Positions 24,228 through 35,955 of a stretch of DNA of 64,000 bases are shown here, piece by piece (position 1 is the stretch's first letter; the number at the start of each line of letters is the position of its first letter). Below the pieces are notes generated by a model that saw only the letters and a program-made list of their open reading frames with translations, did no database searches and was not told where the DNA came from. This DNA comes from Anthostomella pinea (taxonomy: Eukaryota > Ascomycota > Sordariomycetes > Xylariales > Xylariaceae). The position numbers and the translations under genes are program-made. The DNA is taken from NCBI GenBank assembly GCA_963556695.1, contig CAUWAG010000018.1, forward strand, positions 3,100,001 to 3,164,000, written 5' to 3'.

Positions 24228-26322
24228 AGAGGAGGAAGACAACCAGGACTCAACAGTGAACACCATACGAAGGTAAATAATATTGATACCAACCTCACGG
24301 AGGATTTGGAGGCTTGAGAAGCAGCCAACCAATCACAACACTGGCTGATACAAGTGATCTGGATTCTGGAATCATGGAAACATTGAAACATTCGACCCAT
24401 TCAAGTTATTCAAGTTTGGCTGACTGGTATACATCCCTACATCGATCAAGATCAGCGAGCAACTGGATGTACTTCTGCGCTCAGAAGGTCCACCTGGTCC
24501 GAGGATCTTCTAGTAATCGTAATCGACCTACAAGAACGGATTCCTGCGTGTTCTCTCTTTTCTACAGCACCAGGCCGAACTCGAAAAGTGCCTATTCTGA
24601 CGTCAACTCATTGCCGAGTGTACCGGGCTGACCGGTTGAAGATAATAAGTCAACAAACGGCTGCAATTTGAAATTCGACTTGTTCGTCCCGGTCCAGATC
24701 CAACGCGTCTTAATTTTAGCGGCGGAGCGGGTCGAGCAAGCCAGATCATTGTTAGCCGTGCTAGCAGAGACGGGCCTTTAAAAAGAAACAGCCGTCAGCT
24801 TGGCTGCGCCCCGTTAGTGGATCGAGGAACTCGCGCTGCCCGCCCGCCGAATGCTCCTTTATTACTATTGCAGGCAGTCTTTTGTTTATTTACCAATGAC
24901 GAGGAGCACTGGCCGACTTGGTTGACACTCACGAGACACAACGTTATGCTGTGTCTCGCGGGATATTACCTACGGGATGGTAGCTCCCCAATGGTGTCTT
25001 CTGGGCCACGTTATGCCCGGGCGTACAGGGACAGCCTCACGCGTGAGAGACATGCACAGACGCTGTGGCCCGTCACCTGTGTAAAGCTGAGGTGAACAAG
25101 CTCAGCAGCCAGCACCCGACCGGCGGAAAAAGTGCGGGAAGCCCCTGATGAGACGCATGGTTGCGGCTTGTTGGTTCTGATCTGGAAACTTGGCAGAGCC
25201 AGTGCTCTGTTCCGACTGCTCGATGTCTTCATCTCGGCAAATCTGGAGGCTCAGATCGAGAGGGGAAAGTATCCTCACATACAAGGTCAGACGAGGAGAT
25301 ACTTGTTCGTCTGATGATCTACTTCTCCGCCCACGAATGGCAGAAAAGGGGCAGGTGGCCTAGGCGTGCTCAAGGCTACAGTAGCGCGAGCGTGCCCCGG
25401 CCCGATCGCATGGGTATGGCCTCTGTTGACCTTGTTCCTGCATTAGATCCCTCGCTAAGCTGCGAGTATTCCAAGGTTCAAGTCCTCACCGTCCAGCGTT
25501 GAAATTCGATACACGGTGTCGGCGGATGCCCGTTGTAAGCCATGCAGGCAGGTGCTGGTTAAGCGATGTTTGTGATGAGATTATGAACCAATGTTGGGAC
25601 TGCTCGCGACCGTCGGCGGGCGAGTCGCAGGCGAGGACAGTGGTCGAACAGTGCTCCTCCTCAGCTCTTCATTCCTGGTGGATTTGGCGGTATCTGCCCC
25701 GTGCGAGGCCTCAGGGCCTGCAGGGCCACCGAGCTGGAGCCTCCACACCCCCTTCTTTCATTTCCGCGATATTAACTATCATTCGTCCGTTATCCCTGCA
25801 GAGATAGGTACATGGCGCTTGTACTTTTGCTTGGCAATCCTCCTTCTCTGATCTCTTGCTCTCGCCGTTCCTTTCTCTCCCTCATCCCATTCTTCCACCG
25901 CCTCATTCGGGAGTTCTTCGACAACTGGTCACTCGACCCAACTACCTGCCAGCGGGCGTGCCATTCTTTCAAATCCAACTCACAGTCATTCTTTTCGAGG
26001 CCTGACCTCCAGTCACTCTTTTAGCCCGTTATCACTCGGGTGTTGTCGTCGAGACTTACCGACACGAAGAACAAAGTCTTCTCCCAGTTATACCTTGATT
26101 GCTAGAACCAGTCCCTTTTTAGCTTCAGCCGCCTCCTACGACGATCACGGCTCCTGTCAACCCAAACTCGAATCATCCTTTGATCCTATCTCTGTTACAA
26201 GTTCCATTTCCAATCGCATTTATCGATCAACCGCGTCATGTTGGCGGCATAGAACTTGCTTACACGAACGCCCTCTGCACAGCGAGGGAAGGAGAGGGTT
26301 ATAAACTGGTTTAGGCGAAACG
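24228..26322. other. Intergenic, promoter and leader of the SKG6-like gene
   Basis: About 2.1 kb without a recognisable gene. The section from about 25850 to 26320 is CT-rich (CTCTTGCTCTCGCCGTTCC and similar), as in leaders of well-expressed fungal genes, and probably belongs to the 5' UTR of the gene at 26323. Open frames of up to 113 codons (25161-25502) carry no motif. Confidence 0.5.
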
Positions 26323-28574
26323 ATGAGATTCAGGACACCACTATTAGAAACCGGAGAGTTGGGTCAACTAGGAGATCGGACGGTGGACACGGCTGGCGGC
26401 GCTGAATCTCTCGATTCTTTCACGACGCGAATCGTTGCTAGGGAAAACGATATTTCCGAGAAGCCTGCGACTGGTAGCTCGAACACACTTCCCATAGTAC
26501 TAGGGATCGTGTAAGGAAGCTCCAAAAGCATCTTTGAACGTGCTCGACTAACACATCCGCAGGATCCCCCTAGCTCTCGCGATGTGTGTCTTGTTCTACC
26601 TACACCGTAGGACGACGAAGAAGCAGAAGCAGGAAGATGAGACCGACAAGTATAAGTCCATGGACTTTGGATTAGATGTCAACCACATGCCCGACGCAGG
26701 TAACAAGAGACGGAGTGCATTCTTCGGAAAGGAGAAGGATGCAGGCCATAACAAGGGACAGCTCTCCATGGATATGAACTTGTCCAGCCCCTACCTACTT
26801 CCACCTACTCTCCAGCAATCTCGAGAATCCCTGAATTCCCTGACCAAGACCCTACACCAACATGAGGATCCTTATCGACCAATCGCGAGTTACGCCGGCA
26901 GCGATGTTGGTTCCCTGCGATCATTCCAGCCGGGAGGTCAAAGAGATTCATCACTCTACAACAAGAAGCGCTTCAGTGGCGATCGTGATTCCAAGGCTCG
27001 ATCTTTCACTACCGAAACCAGTCCTCTGCGTTCGGGAGCGAACACACCGTCTCCCCTGTCTCCGCTACCGCCTGCCGCTCAGCCTCCTCAGCGCCAGCCA
27101 GTCGATGATGTCCCTGCCCCTGTGCTCCCGGCGAAGAACGAGTTCCGATTTGTGGACGAAGAACTTCCCGTGATCCAAGAGCCAGCAGCGGTTGCTTCAC
27201 AAACGCCCCGTCGGGCAGCCTCTCAGGAATCTCCCTTGTTAAACGAGTCGCACGGCCCTATTCACGGGAGGGACTCGATGTCTTCGGCAAATGTTGCAGT
27301 TGGCGGCCTGGGTATCACGGACTCCCGTTTCTCGCACGGCTCCTCTGGCACGCGAACCACTGGAACCAACTCTGTGCCACCTCGAAAAGATTCCATGCCT
27401 GTCATTGACCCGATTGCCATTCACGACTACCAGGCGATCGCGCACCAACTCCGAATCGACGTGCCTTCGCCTAGCTACGATGAACATGATGAATTGCACA
27501 TGGGCATCCCTCGAGAGGATGAATATCCCCACTCTGCTGGACTAGCTGTGCCTGCACAGAACGGCAAACGGTTATCAGTTGGACTCCGCCCGCTGCCTCC
27601 GGATGATTTCCTCGAGTCTGAGGACCCCGAGTTCAGAGCGAACCGAATCCGTTCATTCTACAAGGAGTACTTCGATGACTCCAAGGTCGACCACAGCAAC
27701 GCCCCGCCAATGCCGCAGCGGGCACAATATCACGAGGACTACGATGCGAACTACCTGGGTGAAGCAGCTTACTTCGATCCCGAGTCAAATGCTTTCGTCA
27801 TGCCCTATGCTCAACCCGTCACTCGCCGTGCCATGACGCCGCCGCCCAAGAACCGACGCCCGATGCCAGGATCCAGGCCACGTGGGCCGCAGGGACCCCC
27901 GGGTTCCCGTGGGGACATGAGCATGGCGCCACCGCAAAGACCCAGAGCCGGATCGACCATGTCGGCCGGCGGGTATGGACCCAGAAGCCCACGCCCTGGC
28001 TCTTCAGCTTCCAGCCCGCGCTTCGGCGGCAAGCCAAAGAAGGCCCTGCCACCGCCCAGTGCTCTCAGCACCCTGCCCACCCCATCCAAGCTGAGGGACG
28101 ACTCGTTCGCTCTTTTGGGCGCCATTGACTTTGCGCCCCCTCCCACCTTTGCCGACCAGGCAGCCGGCCGGTCACAGAGCCCCGTCGGTGAACGCCGCCC
28201 CTACGCAGTGAACACGCCCGTCCACTCACCGTTGGTCAGCGCCTTCGACGAGACCGCGGCGCTACCTAGCCCGTAAGTTTGAACCCTGCCATCCACATTC
28301 TGCTACTTCCCGTACTGACCCCTATCATAGACATCACCTGCGGAAATCAGGAACCTTCACCGGTCTGGACTTCGCGCCCCCGCGTCGGTTCAAGGACGCC
28401 GACTCGATGAGCGAGACCGGCAGCATCCGCAGTAACCGCAGCGGCATCTCGACAGTCAACCTGAACGCCATCCGCAACGGCGCCGGCCGCGTCAGCCGCC
28501 TGCCGGGCGACACCATCTTCACACAGGCGGCTATGAGCAAAGAGCTGAAGCCAGAATGGGGCATGCGCAACTAG
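26323..28574 (+). CDS. Single-pass membrane protein, SKG6-like transmembrane segment and proline-rich cytosolic tail
   Basis: Three exons: 26323-26510, 26563-28272 and 28331-28574 (2142 nt, 713 aa). A short polar N-terminus without a classic signal peptide (about 55 residues) is followed by one hydrophobic segment made across the first splice (about 56-77, TLPIVLGIVIPLALAMCVLF) and a basic stop-transfer YLHRRTTKKQKQ. This matches the SKG6/TOS2-type TM helix found in fungal polarity proteins. The roughly 630-residue cytosolic part is disordered, rich in Pro, Ser and Arg (TPPPKNRRPMPGSRP, GPQGPPGS), with possible SH3-binding stretches. The C-terminal block GTFTGLDFAPPRRF and the SETGSIRSNRSGIS region look conserved. 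A role in cell polarity, septation or cell-wall signalling is inference. Confidence 0.8.
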
Positions 28575-31500
28575 GCCCGTCTATCACCCGGTCTGGGTTT
28601 CGTGACGACTTGGAATTCAAATATTTGGGGCATTGTTCGGGAGTTAATTAGAAAGCGGAAGAATAAGCAAGCAACAGCACCACCATCTACCAGCAACAGC
28701 AGCAGAAGCGGCACTTCTGCAGCACCCAAATTACTTGTAACTTGTTAATGTCTTTACACAAAATTTTTGCTTTCCTCTTTTCGATTCAGGGCCGTCAATC
28801 CTGTCTGTTGGGTGACCGAAAACCCCCAGGCAATCATGTCATGAACCGGCGAAACCATATTTCAGATGTGTGTGTGTGCATATATAGAAGGAAATCGGTG
28901 TTACAAAGAGAGAGAGAGAGATGAAATCTGCCGATGGGTATCTACGTATGTACATAGTGAGTGTTGTTGCTAGGGTACTGTCATGGGTTTGACAATACAA
29001 CTGTTGGTTTCGAGTGACATCGACCCTTCTCCTATGCGTTCTGAAGGTTGTGGTTTGTCCTACCCTTCCATGGCAGCGTTATTCAGGACTGGCAGTGCAG
29101 ATGCGATGCTCAGAGAGTGACTCCCTCCACCTGCCGCCGAATGTACTACGGACCTCGACTGCGTTTCTTACCCAGGCCCGTCCCCCTTTTATTCTTCCGA
29201 GGTTGCTCGTTGAGGGACAAGGTTCGTCACACTTAGACTGTTTAGAAAAGCTTCCGCAAGCTCCGGGACGTGGCACGGCGTCAACCGGCAGCCCTATTCG
29301 TTGACCCTCTTGGTTGATCAAAGTGTTCCATGAAGGCAGATCTGATTCTGACATGTCAAAGATTATCGGCCTTACTTGCACAGTGATTACCATCATTATC
29401 GTACCCACCGATTACGGCAGACACAGTAAGTGAGGTTCGATAGGTGACTGCTGACGTCCAGTACACTCATGTTGAGAGCATAACTTCGAGGTCTTACCGT
29501 ATTCGAGAGACGGCGTCTGTCGTTTGGAACTGGCACAAACCCCCGATGCACAATGACCATTTCAGGAGGCAAGCACCAGCGGCGTGCACAATCAACCGAC
29601 GAGATAATTGAAAGAACAACTGTTTACAAGTCGCCGCAAGTCCGGACTGTACATATTCATGATTACCTGGTATTCGTCGATCCGAACAAATGGACAGGTA
29701 ACGGACCAAGGGCTTGGAGGAGCTAATTACCACGGCTGGTGACCGGGCCGGAACTATCTCTCCACATCCATGGATTGGATGTCCGTGGGTTCAGAGCCGA
29801 GAGGCCCGCACTTGGTTGGGCAAAGACGAGCACAACACAAAAGCAATCGGGGTCGCGGGACAGATCCCAAGAGTCAAGACAGCAGCAGCTGGGGTGGATC
29901 GGTTCGTATTTGTGGGAAGCAAAAGCCCATATTTATTACTTCTCGGCGCTCGTTTCTTGCTGTGTATTTGTTTTGGCCCCTGACCCAAATCGTAGATCTC
30001 TCAAGTTTTGTAGAAATAGATTGGGACACGGGCCAATTACGTATCTTGGAGAAGGCCAGCGAGATCTCGGAAAGGATGACGTGAAGGAGTCCCTCACAGA
30101 CCACAGAGAGATCTGATCGCAGCGTTGTTTGTTCCTGGGTCCGGACTGAATTCCCAACTTGGTCCTGTCAGCGGCTGTTCGATCCTGGTCGACCTTCCAA
30201 GGAAAGCTTCAAGCATTGACAACAATTAAAACACGCTTGGTAGGGGAGCTGGAGACGTCGTCCCGAGGCGTTCAAGATTGATGATGGCCCTCGCTGGTTG
30301 TGTTGTTTTATGTAAAGACTGCCGCTGAGGGAGGGTTGCAGCGGACAAGAGGCGATACTCCGCAGAGCGCGGCAATGATCGGTGCTCTTTCCCAATGGAG
30401 GCAGCGAATGGTAGGTAGCCCGAGCCTCCTTTCGCGCAGAGCTTACATACATGTAGGCAGGCTGTGCTTTGCCTAGTGGACGCACGCCTCCTAGTCTTCG
30501 AGAAGCTCGGAAAACGAGGCGTATTGGCGTGGAGTGTGTCGTCTGTCTTGACATAACTCGAGAGCTGGTTCGCTCGATTGGACTTACGTCAGAACCGTCG
30601 CCAGCTAAATTCTCATATGTAGCTTGACCATGTACTATGGCTTTCGTGCTCGTGAACCGAGGGATAGCGTCCAGGACTCCCAATAGACGAGCACTGCGAT
30701 GACTCGAGAGACCCAGCGGACTGAATAGCTCGACTTGGCGGTGGTGTAGACGCCTCGGAAGACAGAGCATCTCCCGTGCTATTATCAAGCAGTAGGTAGC
30801 ATTCGGCAGAAGTTGGAATTTGGCCAAGATGGGACTGCTCCAGGGACCAGAGATACATCATCATAGCCTGCAAAGGCGATCAGTAGTCGGGGTGAGACTC
30901 GGAGCAGCTGTACGAGATAGAGATAACCCGTGTGCGGTGTGCCTTTTATCCACCGATGAGCCAATTCAATCCGAGCGGCACAATACTCTCTCTGATCTTT
31001 CTTGCTCACATCGCTTCAAAAGGTTGATTCGAAGCTCAAAGTTGAAGCCAGTGCGCGTGTGTCCCCTCCAAGGTTGCAATCACACTTGGCTGACTGCAGT
31101 TGTAGTGTTTCACACCGAGTCTCGTACCTGGATTGTGCCCCCAACCACGTCAGACTCTGACCGACTCGACTGATAAACACACACAGACAGAAGGCCATAT
31201 CTGGGCTACCTTTCTCCGACACTTGTCAGATTGTGAAGCGCAGTCAACCCAACTACGTCGGCCTGTTGGCGAATTCCGCCTGTTGACATCGACCCGGACG
31301 ACCGAAGATAAGCTTTGGGCGAGGAAGCACGCCTTCGTAACAGCACCACGAGCTAGGACACCACTTCAGAACTGAAACCACGTTTCTGAATAACCAAGGG
31401 GGTCAATCGGACGACTCGAAGCTTAAAACCAAATCATCAGGTTGATCGTCAGGGATAGCAGGAGAGTGGAAGGAGATATTGGCCTCGGGCGGACGCTGAA

Positions 31501-33027
31501 GCCATCAGGTGCTCACGAAGACGCCGAACATATCATCGGCTACCGGCCCTTCTGCACGAGGTTGTCGCTGGGACTTGTTGGCTCACGTTAGGATACTCGG
31601 GGTCGTCAAGAAGCAACTTTGGTCGAAGACTCGCCTGCGGTTGTTGGAGATATCGCGACACAACGAGCGCACCAAAAAAAGAGTTGAGGCCGGCAAGCCC
31701 ATTATTACGACTGGAAGTGGGACCGGACTCCGATAAGACAGCCCGAGCACTGGCGCTTGTGGAGGCCCGTGTAGGTACCTCCAGGGCATCCCGTTCATTA
31801 TTAGGGCCGTCCTTGCCGCCCTGACCCCGCTGCAGGTGCTCGCTCGCTGGAAAACGCCCGCTGGCCTCAGTAGTTCTCAGTGGCTCTCAGTGGCTGCCCG
31901 TACTAGCCCCTACCTCTAGGCCGAGCTTGGAAGGGCCCGAAGGGGAAGCCCAGGAAGGGGAAAAACGGAGAATACGGCACAGCCAGCGAACCAGACCCCG
32001 TCCAGCAAATCACAATTTCCGCTCTCACAGTCTCACTGGCTTCACCTCAACCATCAGATCTTCATCCTTCCCGATATGGTCGGCCGCAGTGTTTTCCCTC
32101 CATCTTGGCTATCCCTCTCGTTTTTCACGCAAAAAGCATCGCCTGTTCTCAGCAATATCGTGGCGGCCTGATACCTTCACCAGTTATTATTCTTCGATTG
32201 GTGTATCTCACATGCTCACCTCTCGACCCTCGTTTCCATTACGGGTCTACTACTCCAAACCGGACGGCGTGCTCATTTGAGACCCTGCTTGTTCTGATCC
32301 TTCCCTCGCAGGCTTCCTGTCCTATCATTCTCGTGGGCCATACGAGCCGAGAGACACAGCAGAGACACAGCAGAGACATTGACCAGAGGGCGCTCAGCCA
32401 CGCCTCTCTCTTGCAGGAGCTCACCCGCTCCCTCAATTGCAACCTTCACCCCCAATACCCCCAACTGGCCCAATAGGCGCGACTTTGCCCATCTGCAACC
32501 CTGAAGGGCCAACGGCCGTCGAGCCCTTTCTTTCTTTGCACCCGTCCTGCCGTCTGGCTTGTTCGCGTCTCACCATTGCACCAACTCGAAACAACTGCCC
32601 AAGTCCAGTCGTCATTCCTTCTCGAGTTGCGATACTCTCATCCTCTCATCCACCCTCAACAGGGCAACAGGGCCTCTAACCGCCATCTTGGCCGCCAAGT
32701 CTACTGAACCAAAGGTATGCACCCAGTCTTTCCATCTTCCCATTGTGCGCTGTTTATCATCGCAACAACGCTGTGGGCCCATGCACATTCACCGTGTCCC
32801 CCGACTCCTCATATCTCGTCATTCACTGTCACTTCAACCAACCATCCGTGACGGCCTTCCACTGCTTGTGACTGCCCTAATGCATTACTCAATATACATT
32901 TCCGACATCTTCTCTGATTGCTCCCCATGCCTCTGCATTTCATGCCCTCATTACTGTTACGCTGGCTAACATGGCACCGTCTTCCAGACATCTTGCAAGG
33001 TTGAAAGTCGCAAAGCGTCTCTCCACC
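28575..33027. other. 4.4-kb gap without a recognisable gene
   Basis: This is the longest empty stretch. It begins with an (AG)n microsatellite at about 28907-28921. The longest open frame is 219 codons on the minus strand (30168-30827). Its translation is rich in Arg, Ser and His, has no domain or signal sequence and no splice pattern around it, so I treat it as chance. From about 31900 on the sequence is pyrimidine-rich and likely forms the promoter and a spliced 5' leader of the gene at 33028. A non-coding RNA cannot be excluded. Confidence 0.45.
28907..28921. repeat. (AG)n microsatellite
   Basis: About seven AG units directly 5' of ATGAAATC, preceded by a TG-run (TGTGTGTGTG) at about 28867-28877. 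Confidence 0.8.
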
Positions 33028-34416
33028 ATGTCTTCTTCTGCCAACGCTACAAGTACGGACACCACCGTCGCTGCGGACCCGACGACGTCGAGCCCAGCCG
33101 GCGATACTTCTACTACTAGTCCTACTAGTGCTGAGAGTCCCTCCACTGACACTGCTTCCACAACAGCTCCCGAGTCCACAGCGACTACGGATACTACGGA
33201 AGCCACTACAAGTCCGACAGATACTTCAGTTCCGTCAACAACAACTCCCACATCTACGCCGGACACAACATCCACGGAGGACCCCACGACTACCCCTGAG
33301 ACCACGTCTACTCCCACCACGACTACTCCAACTACCACCAGCCAGACGACTCCGACGACAGAGCCGACGACAGCCCCGACGACGACAACGCCGACGCCCA
33401 CAGAGGCAACCACGGATCCCACCACGAGTCCCACCTCGAGTCCTACGACAGACCCTACGACAGACGCTACTACCACACCTACGACAACAGCGCCCGCCAC
33501 GACACATACAACTGCGCCGAGCTCCTTTATTACCACAACACAATCGACCACCTTGCAGAATGGAAGCACCGCATTTGTGACCATCACGTCGTTCGTACAG
33601 TCCGACACGACTGGGACAGCGACAGGTCAGCCAAGCTCGACTTCATCCACTGGATCAGGCCTCAACACAGGAACCGGTGCGGATTCACAATCTGGCTTGA
33701 GTCAGTCCTCCAAGATAGCCGTTGCCGTCGTAGCCCCGATCGCCGGCGTGGCCTTGCTCGTCGCGGCTGGCATCTTCTTCTGGAGAAAGCGCAAGCAGCG
33801 AAAGGACGCCGAGGAGGAGAGGCGCAAAGAGGTGGAGGATTACAGCTACAACCCGAACAATGACCCTACCCTACCAGAGGTCGGCAGCGTCGGTGGCTCC
33901 GGCGTTTACGAGATGAAAGAGGATGGGTCTTCCGGTTACCGTGGCTGGGGTTCGACCACGATCGCTGGTTCTACGGGACGAAAGGCCTCAACCACCATGT
34001 CGGGTGGTGCAGCAGGTGTGGCCTACTCAGATGCATCGCCAACGAAAGGAAATCATTCTGACGCACGATCAGGAGAAGCACTAATCAGCGATGGTTCACC
34101 TTCGCCCGAGGGAGAGATTCTCGGTGCCATGGGACCGTCGGCTTCAGACACCCGCGCTGGCAATGGCAACGTGCATCGTGGACCTTCAAACGCATCATCG
34201 TCGTACAGTGCCGCCGGCCGATCCGACGGTTCGGCTGACAACGGTGTCGCCTATGGTGGTCCCTTTGACCAGTACAGCGGCAACACTCCCTACAGCGATA
34301 ACGCGAATGGGCCACAACAGCCTGTAATACGTGACAACCCGGCTCGACGCAACACCCGCATCGAGAATCCATCCCATTATCCACAACAGAGTGCGGGCAT
34401 AGCACAGAACTTCTAG
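33028..34416 (+). CDS. Mucin-like single-pass membrane protein, Thr/Ser/Pro-rich (wall sensor-like)
   Basis: A Thr/Ser/Pro-rich ectodomain (about residues 10-180, repeated TTTPT, TTDPTT and TSTPTT units) is followed by a Gly/Ser linker, one TM segment at about 230-252 (IAVAVVAPIAGVALLVAAGI) and a basic stop (RKRKQRK), then a Ser/Gly/Asn-rich cytosolic tail of about 200 residues. This is the plan of Wsc/Mid2-type stress sensors and other O-mannosylated proteins, but there is no cysteine-rich WSC domain. An ATG at 32971 is in frame, yet it sits between a GCTAAC branch site (32965-32970) and a TTCCAG acceptor (32982-32987) and is probably intronic. I therefore start at 33028 (462 aa). No N-terminal signal peptide is visible in either model, which is odd for this class. 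Confidence 0.72.
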   Translation: MSSSANATSTDTTVAADPTTSSPAGDTSTTSPTSAESPSTDTASTTAPESTATTDTTEATTSPTDTSVPSTTTPTSTPDTTSTEDPTTTPETTSTPTTTTPTTTSQTTPTTEPTTAPTTTTPTPTEATTDPTTSPTSSPTTDPTTDATTTPTTTAPATTHTTAPSSFITTTQSTTLQNGSTAFVTITSFVQSDTTGTATGQPSSTSSTGSGLNTGTGADSQSGLSQSSKIAVAVVAPIAGVALLVAAGIFFWRKRKQRKDAEEERRKEVEDYSYNPNNDPTLPEVGSVGGSGVYEMKEDGSSGYRGWGSTTIAGSTGRKASTTMSGGAAGVAYSDASPTKGNHSDARSGEALISDGSPSPEGEILGAMGPSASDTRAGNGNVHRGPSNASSSYSAAGRSDGSADNGVAYGGPFDQYSGNTPYSDNANGPQQPVIRDNPARRNTRIENPSHYPQQSAGIAQNF

Positions 34417-35955
34417 AGATGAGGAGAAGTCGACCTCCATCTTGGCCCTAGGACCATTAGAAGTCGCCGGTACAAGTCCGCCTTACTAATTCCCGACCCA
34501 AGTCGTCTCACTCGACACCCACACTTGGACACACTTTACACCATCACATATCTTTTTACCATGTCTACGGCGCAACATAGCCTTTCCTTGGGTTTCAAAA
34601 CGGCGTACCGGCGGTTATTGCACACACCTACCTACGGGATCTTTTGTGCGGTAATCTTTGTTTATAAGTAGTCCTATCTACGTCCCCCACCAATCTTCAA
34701 GCATTTACGTCACGGATCAACGGTACACGAATAAGGGGGGTGGGTTACGAGTATATATTCCCACCCATCCGCAACAACATAAACATGGGGATGCTCCTTG
34801 TGTCCCGAGGCCGACCTGGTCTATTGTAATGATCTGCCGCTTTCTCAGTGTCTGATTTCGACACGGGCAGATGTTGCAGGTTGTTGTCTCGAGCGGCGGC
34901 AGCCTGCCTGACTTTGGCGCGGCGGGTACAGGAAGGGCAACGTGAGGTAATGTGGCCAGGGATGTTGCAGGTACCGGTGGCTCGCGAGCCTGATGCGGTA
35001 TCTCTGGCTCGTGAAGTAAATGTTGGAAAGTGAGGTAACCCTTTGGTTGATACTGGGAACAGATGTGGCTGAGGGATCAGCCTTGACATACTATGTACAG
35101 CTTTATCCATAGACTTTATAATGAACGAATCTTCTAGCATTCAAGAGCTGGGATATATATCAAGTGACTAAGGGGGTTTGGAGAAACCCCCTAGCTGACG
35201 TAGCCACTGATACTACTGATCTGTGTATCTCTTGCGTAGCAAGAAACACTTACTATCACGTCTCAGAGCCTCCCATCGTATCAGCGCTATCATAGGTAGG
35301 TGCGATTCCCTGCAGCCTTTCATACGAAAGGCTCCTACAATTTGTAGCAAGGCGAGATAACTCTGGGACATGTGTGCATGCATACATTCACCATGATGCC
35401 TCTAGGTTCGTAAATGTATATCTACACTAGAAGCGGGACGTTGTGGTTATATTCGTGACAAACAGTATCTCTCGGCCTGTTGCCGTGGTCGGTAGTCCAT
35501 CCGTCCATGCCTCAGAGAAAAACGCCCAAAACGCCTTGCTTTCATGCTTGCCTGCTTCGATCCGGCTATGACCTTATGACCATATGACTCCTCTATATAA
35601 AGAAGTCCTCCCAAACAAACATCACCCCGTTCCAATGCCAATTCCACTCCCAGCCCCAAGAGGCGGCGGTGCATTCCAATTGTTCAGCCTTCCACCGAGG
35701 AACCGTCTTGATGAGTGCCTTTCCACCCATAGCCTTTGATTCGTAGCTGTGTCCTGCCTTTGAAGTTTGTGTGTGGTGTGTGCAGCCGTACTTCCAGCAT
35801 TTGAAGTTTGACCTGCAGGGCAGCCGCCCTTCCCGGAGTGCGTGGGCAAGTCCATCAACCGGCGATCTCATACCAAGCTTGGGCTCAAATTTGCTTTCCA
35901 GCTGCGTCTTTCCTGTATTGCCCTAAACAACACAGAGACCCAGCCATGGCAAAGC
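34417..35955. other. Intergenic with a cluster of small perfect hairpins
   Basis: No gene is recognised between the convergent 3' ends of the mucin-like and carboxylesterase genes. A group of short inverted repeats lies at 35168-35347 and is listed separately. Open frames are short and without motifs. Confidence 0.5.
35168..35347. repeat. Cluster of four perfect short hairpins
   Basis: Four inverted repeats follow within 180 bases: 35172-35179 with 35184-35191 (GGGGGTTT/AAACCCCC, 4-nt loop), 35230-35235 with 35239-35244 (TCTTGC/GCAAGA, 3-nt loop), 35314-35321 with 35326-35333 (AGCCTTTC/GAAAGGCT, 4-nt loop) and 35335-35340 with 35342-35347 (CTACAA/TTGTAG). Each arm is perfect. The density is unusual for this window. 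The segment could be a structured RNA or a DNA insertion. Confidence 0.6.

Noticed and set aside
25475..25490. GGTTCAAGTCC, a B-box-like sequence that could mark a tRNA gene
   Set aside because: The flanking bases do not form a T stem, no A box lies at the right distance, and there is no T-run terminator.
30168..30827. 219-codon minus-strand open frame in the 4.4-kb gap
   Set aside because: No domain, signal or TM segment, high Arg/Ser/His content, and no supporting context. Length alone is not enough in DNA of this GC content.
33235..33580. Long Arg-rich open frames opposite or alongside the mucin-like gene
   Set aside because: They are shadows produced by the ACC/ACG/CCG-rich Thr/Pro repeats read in other frames.
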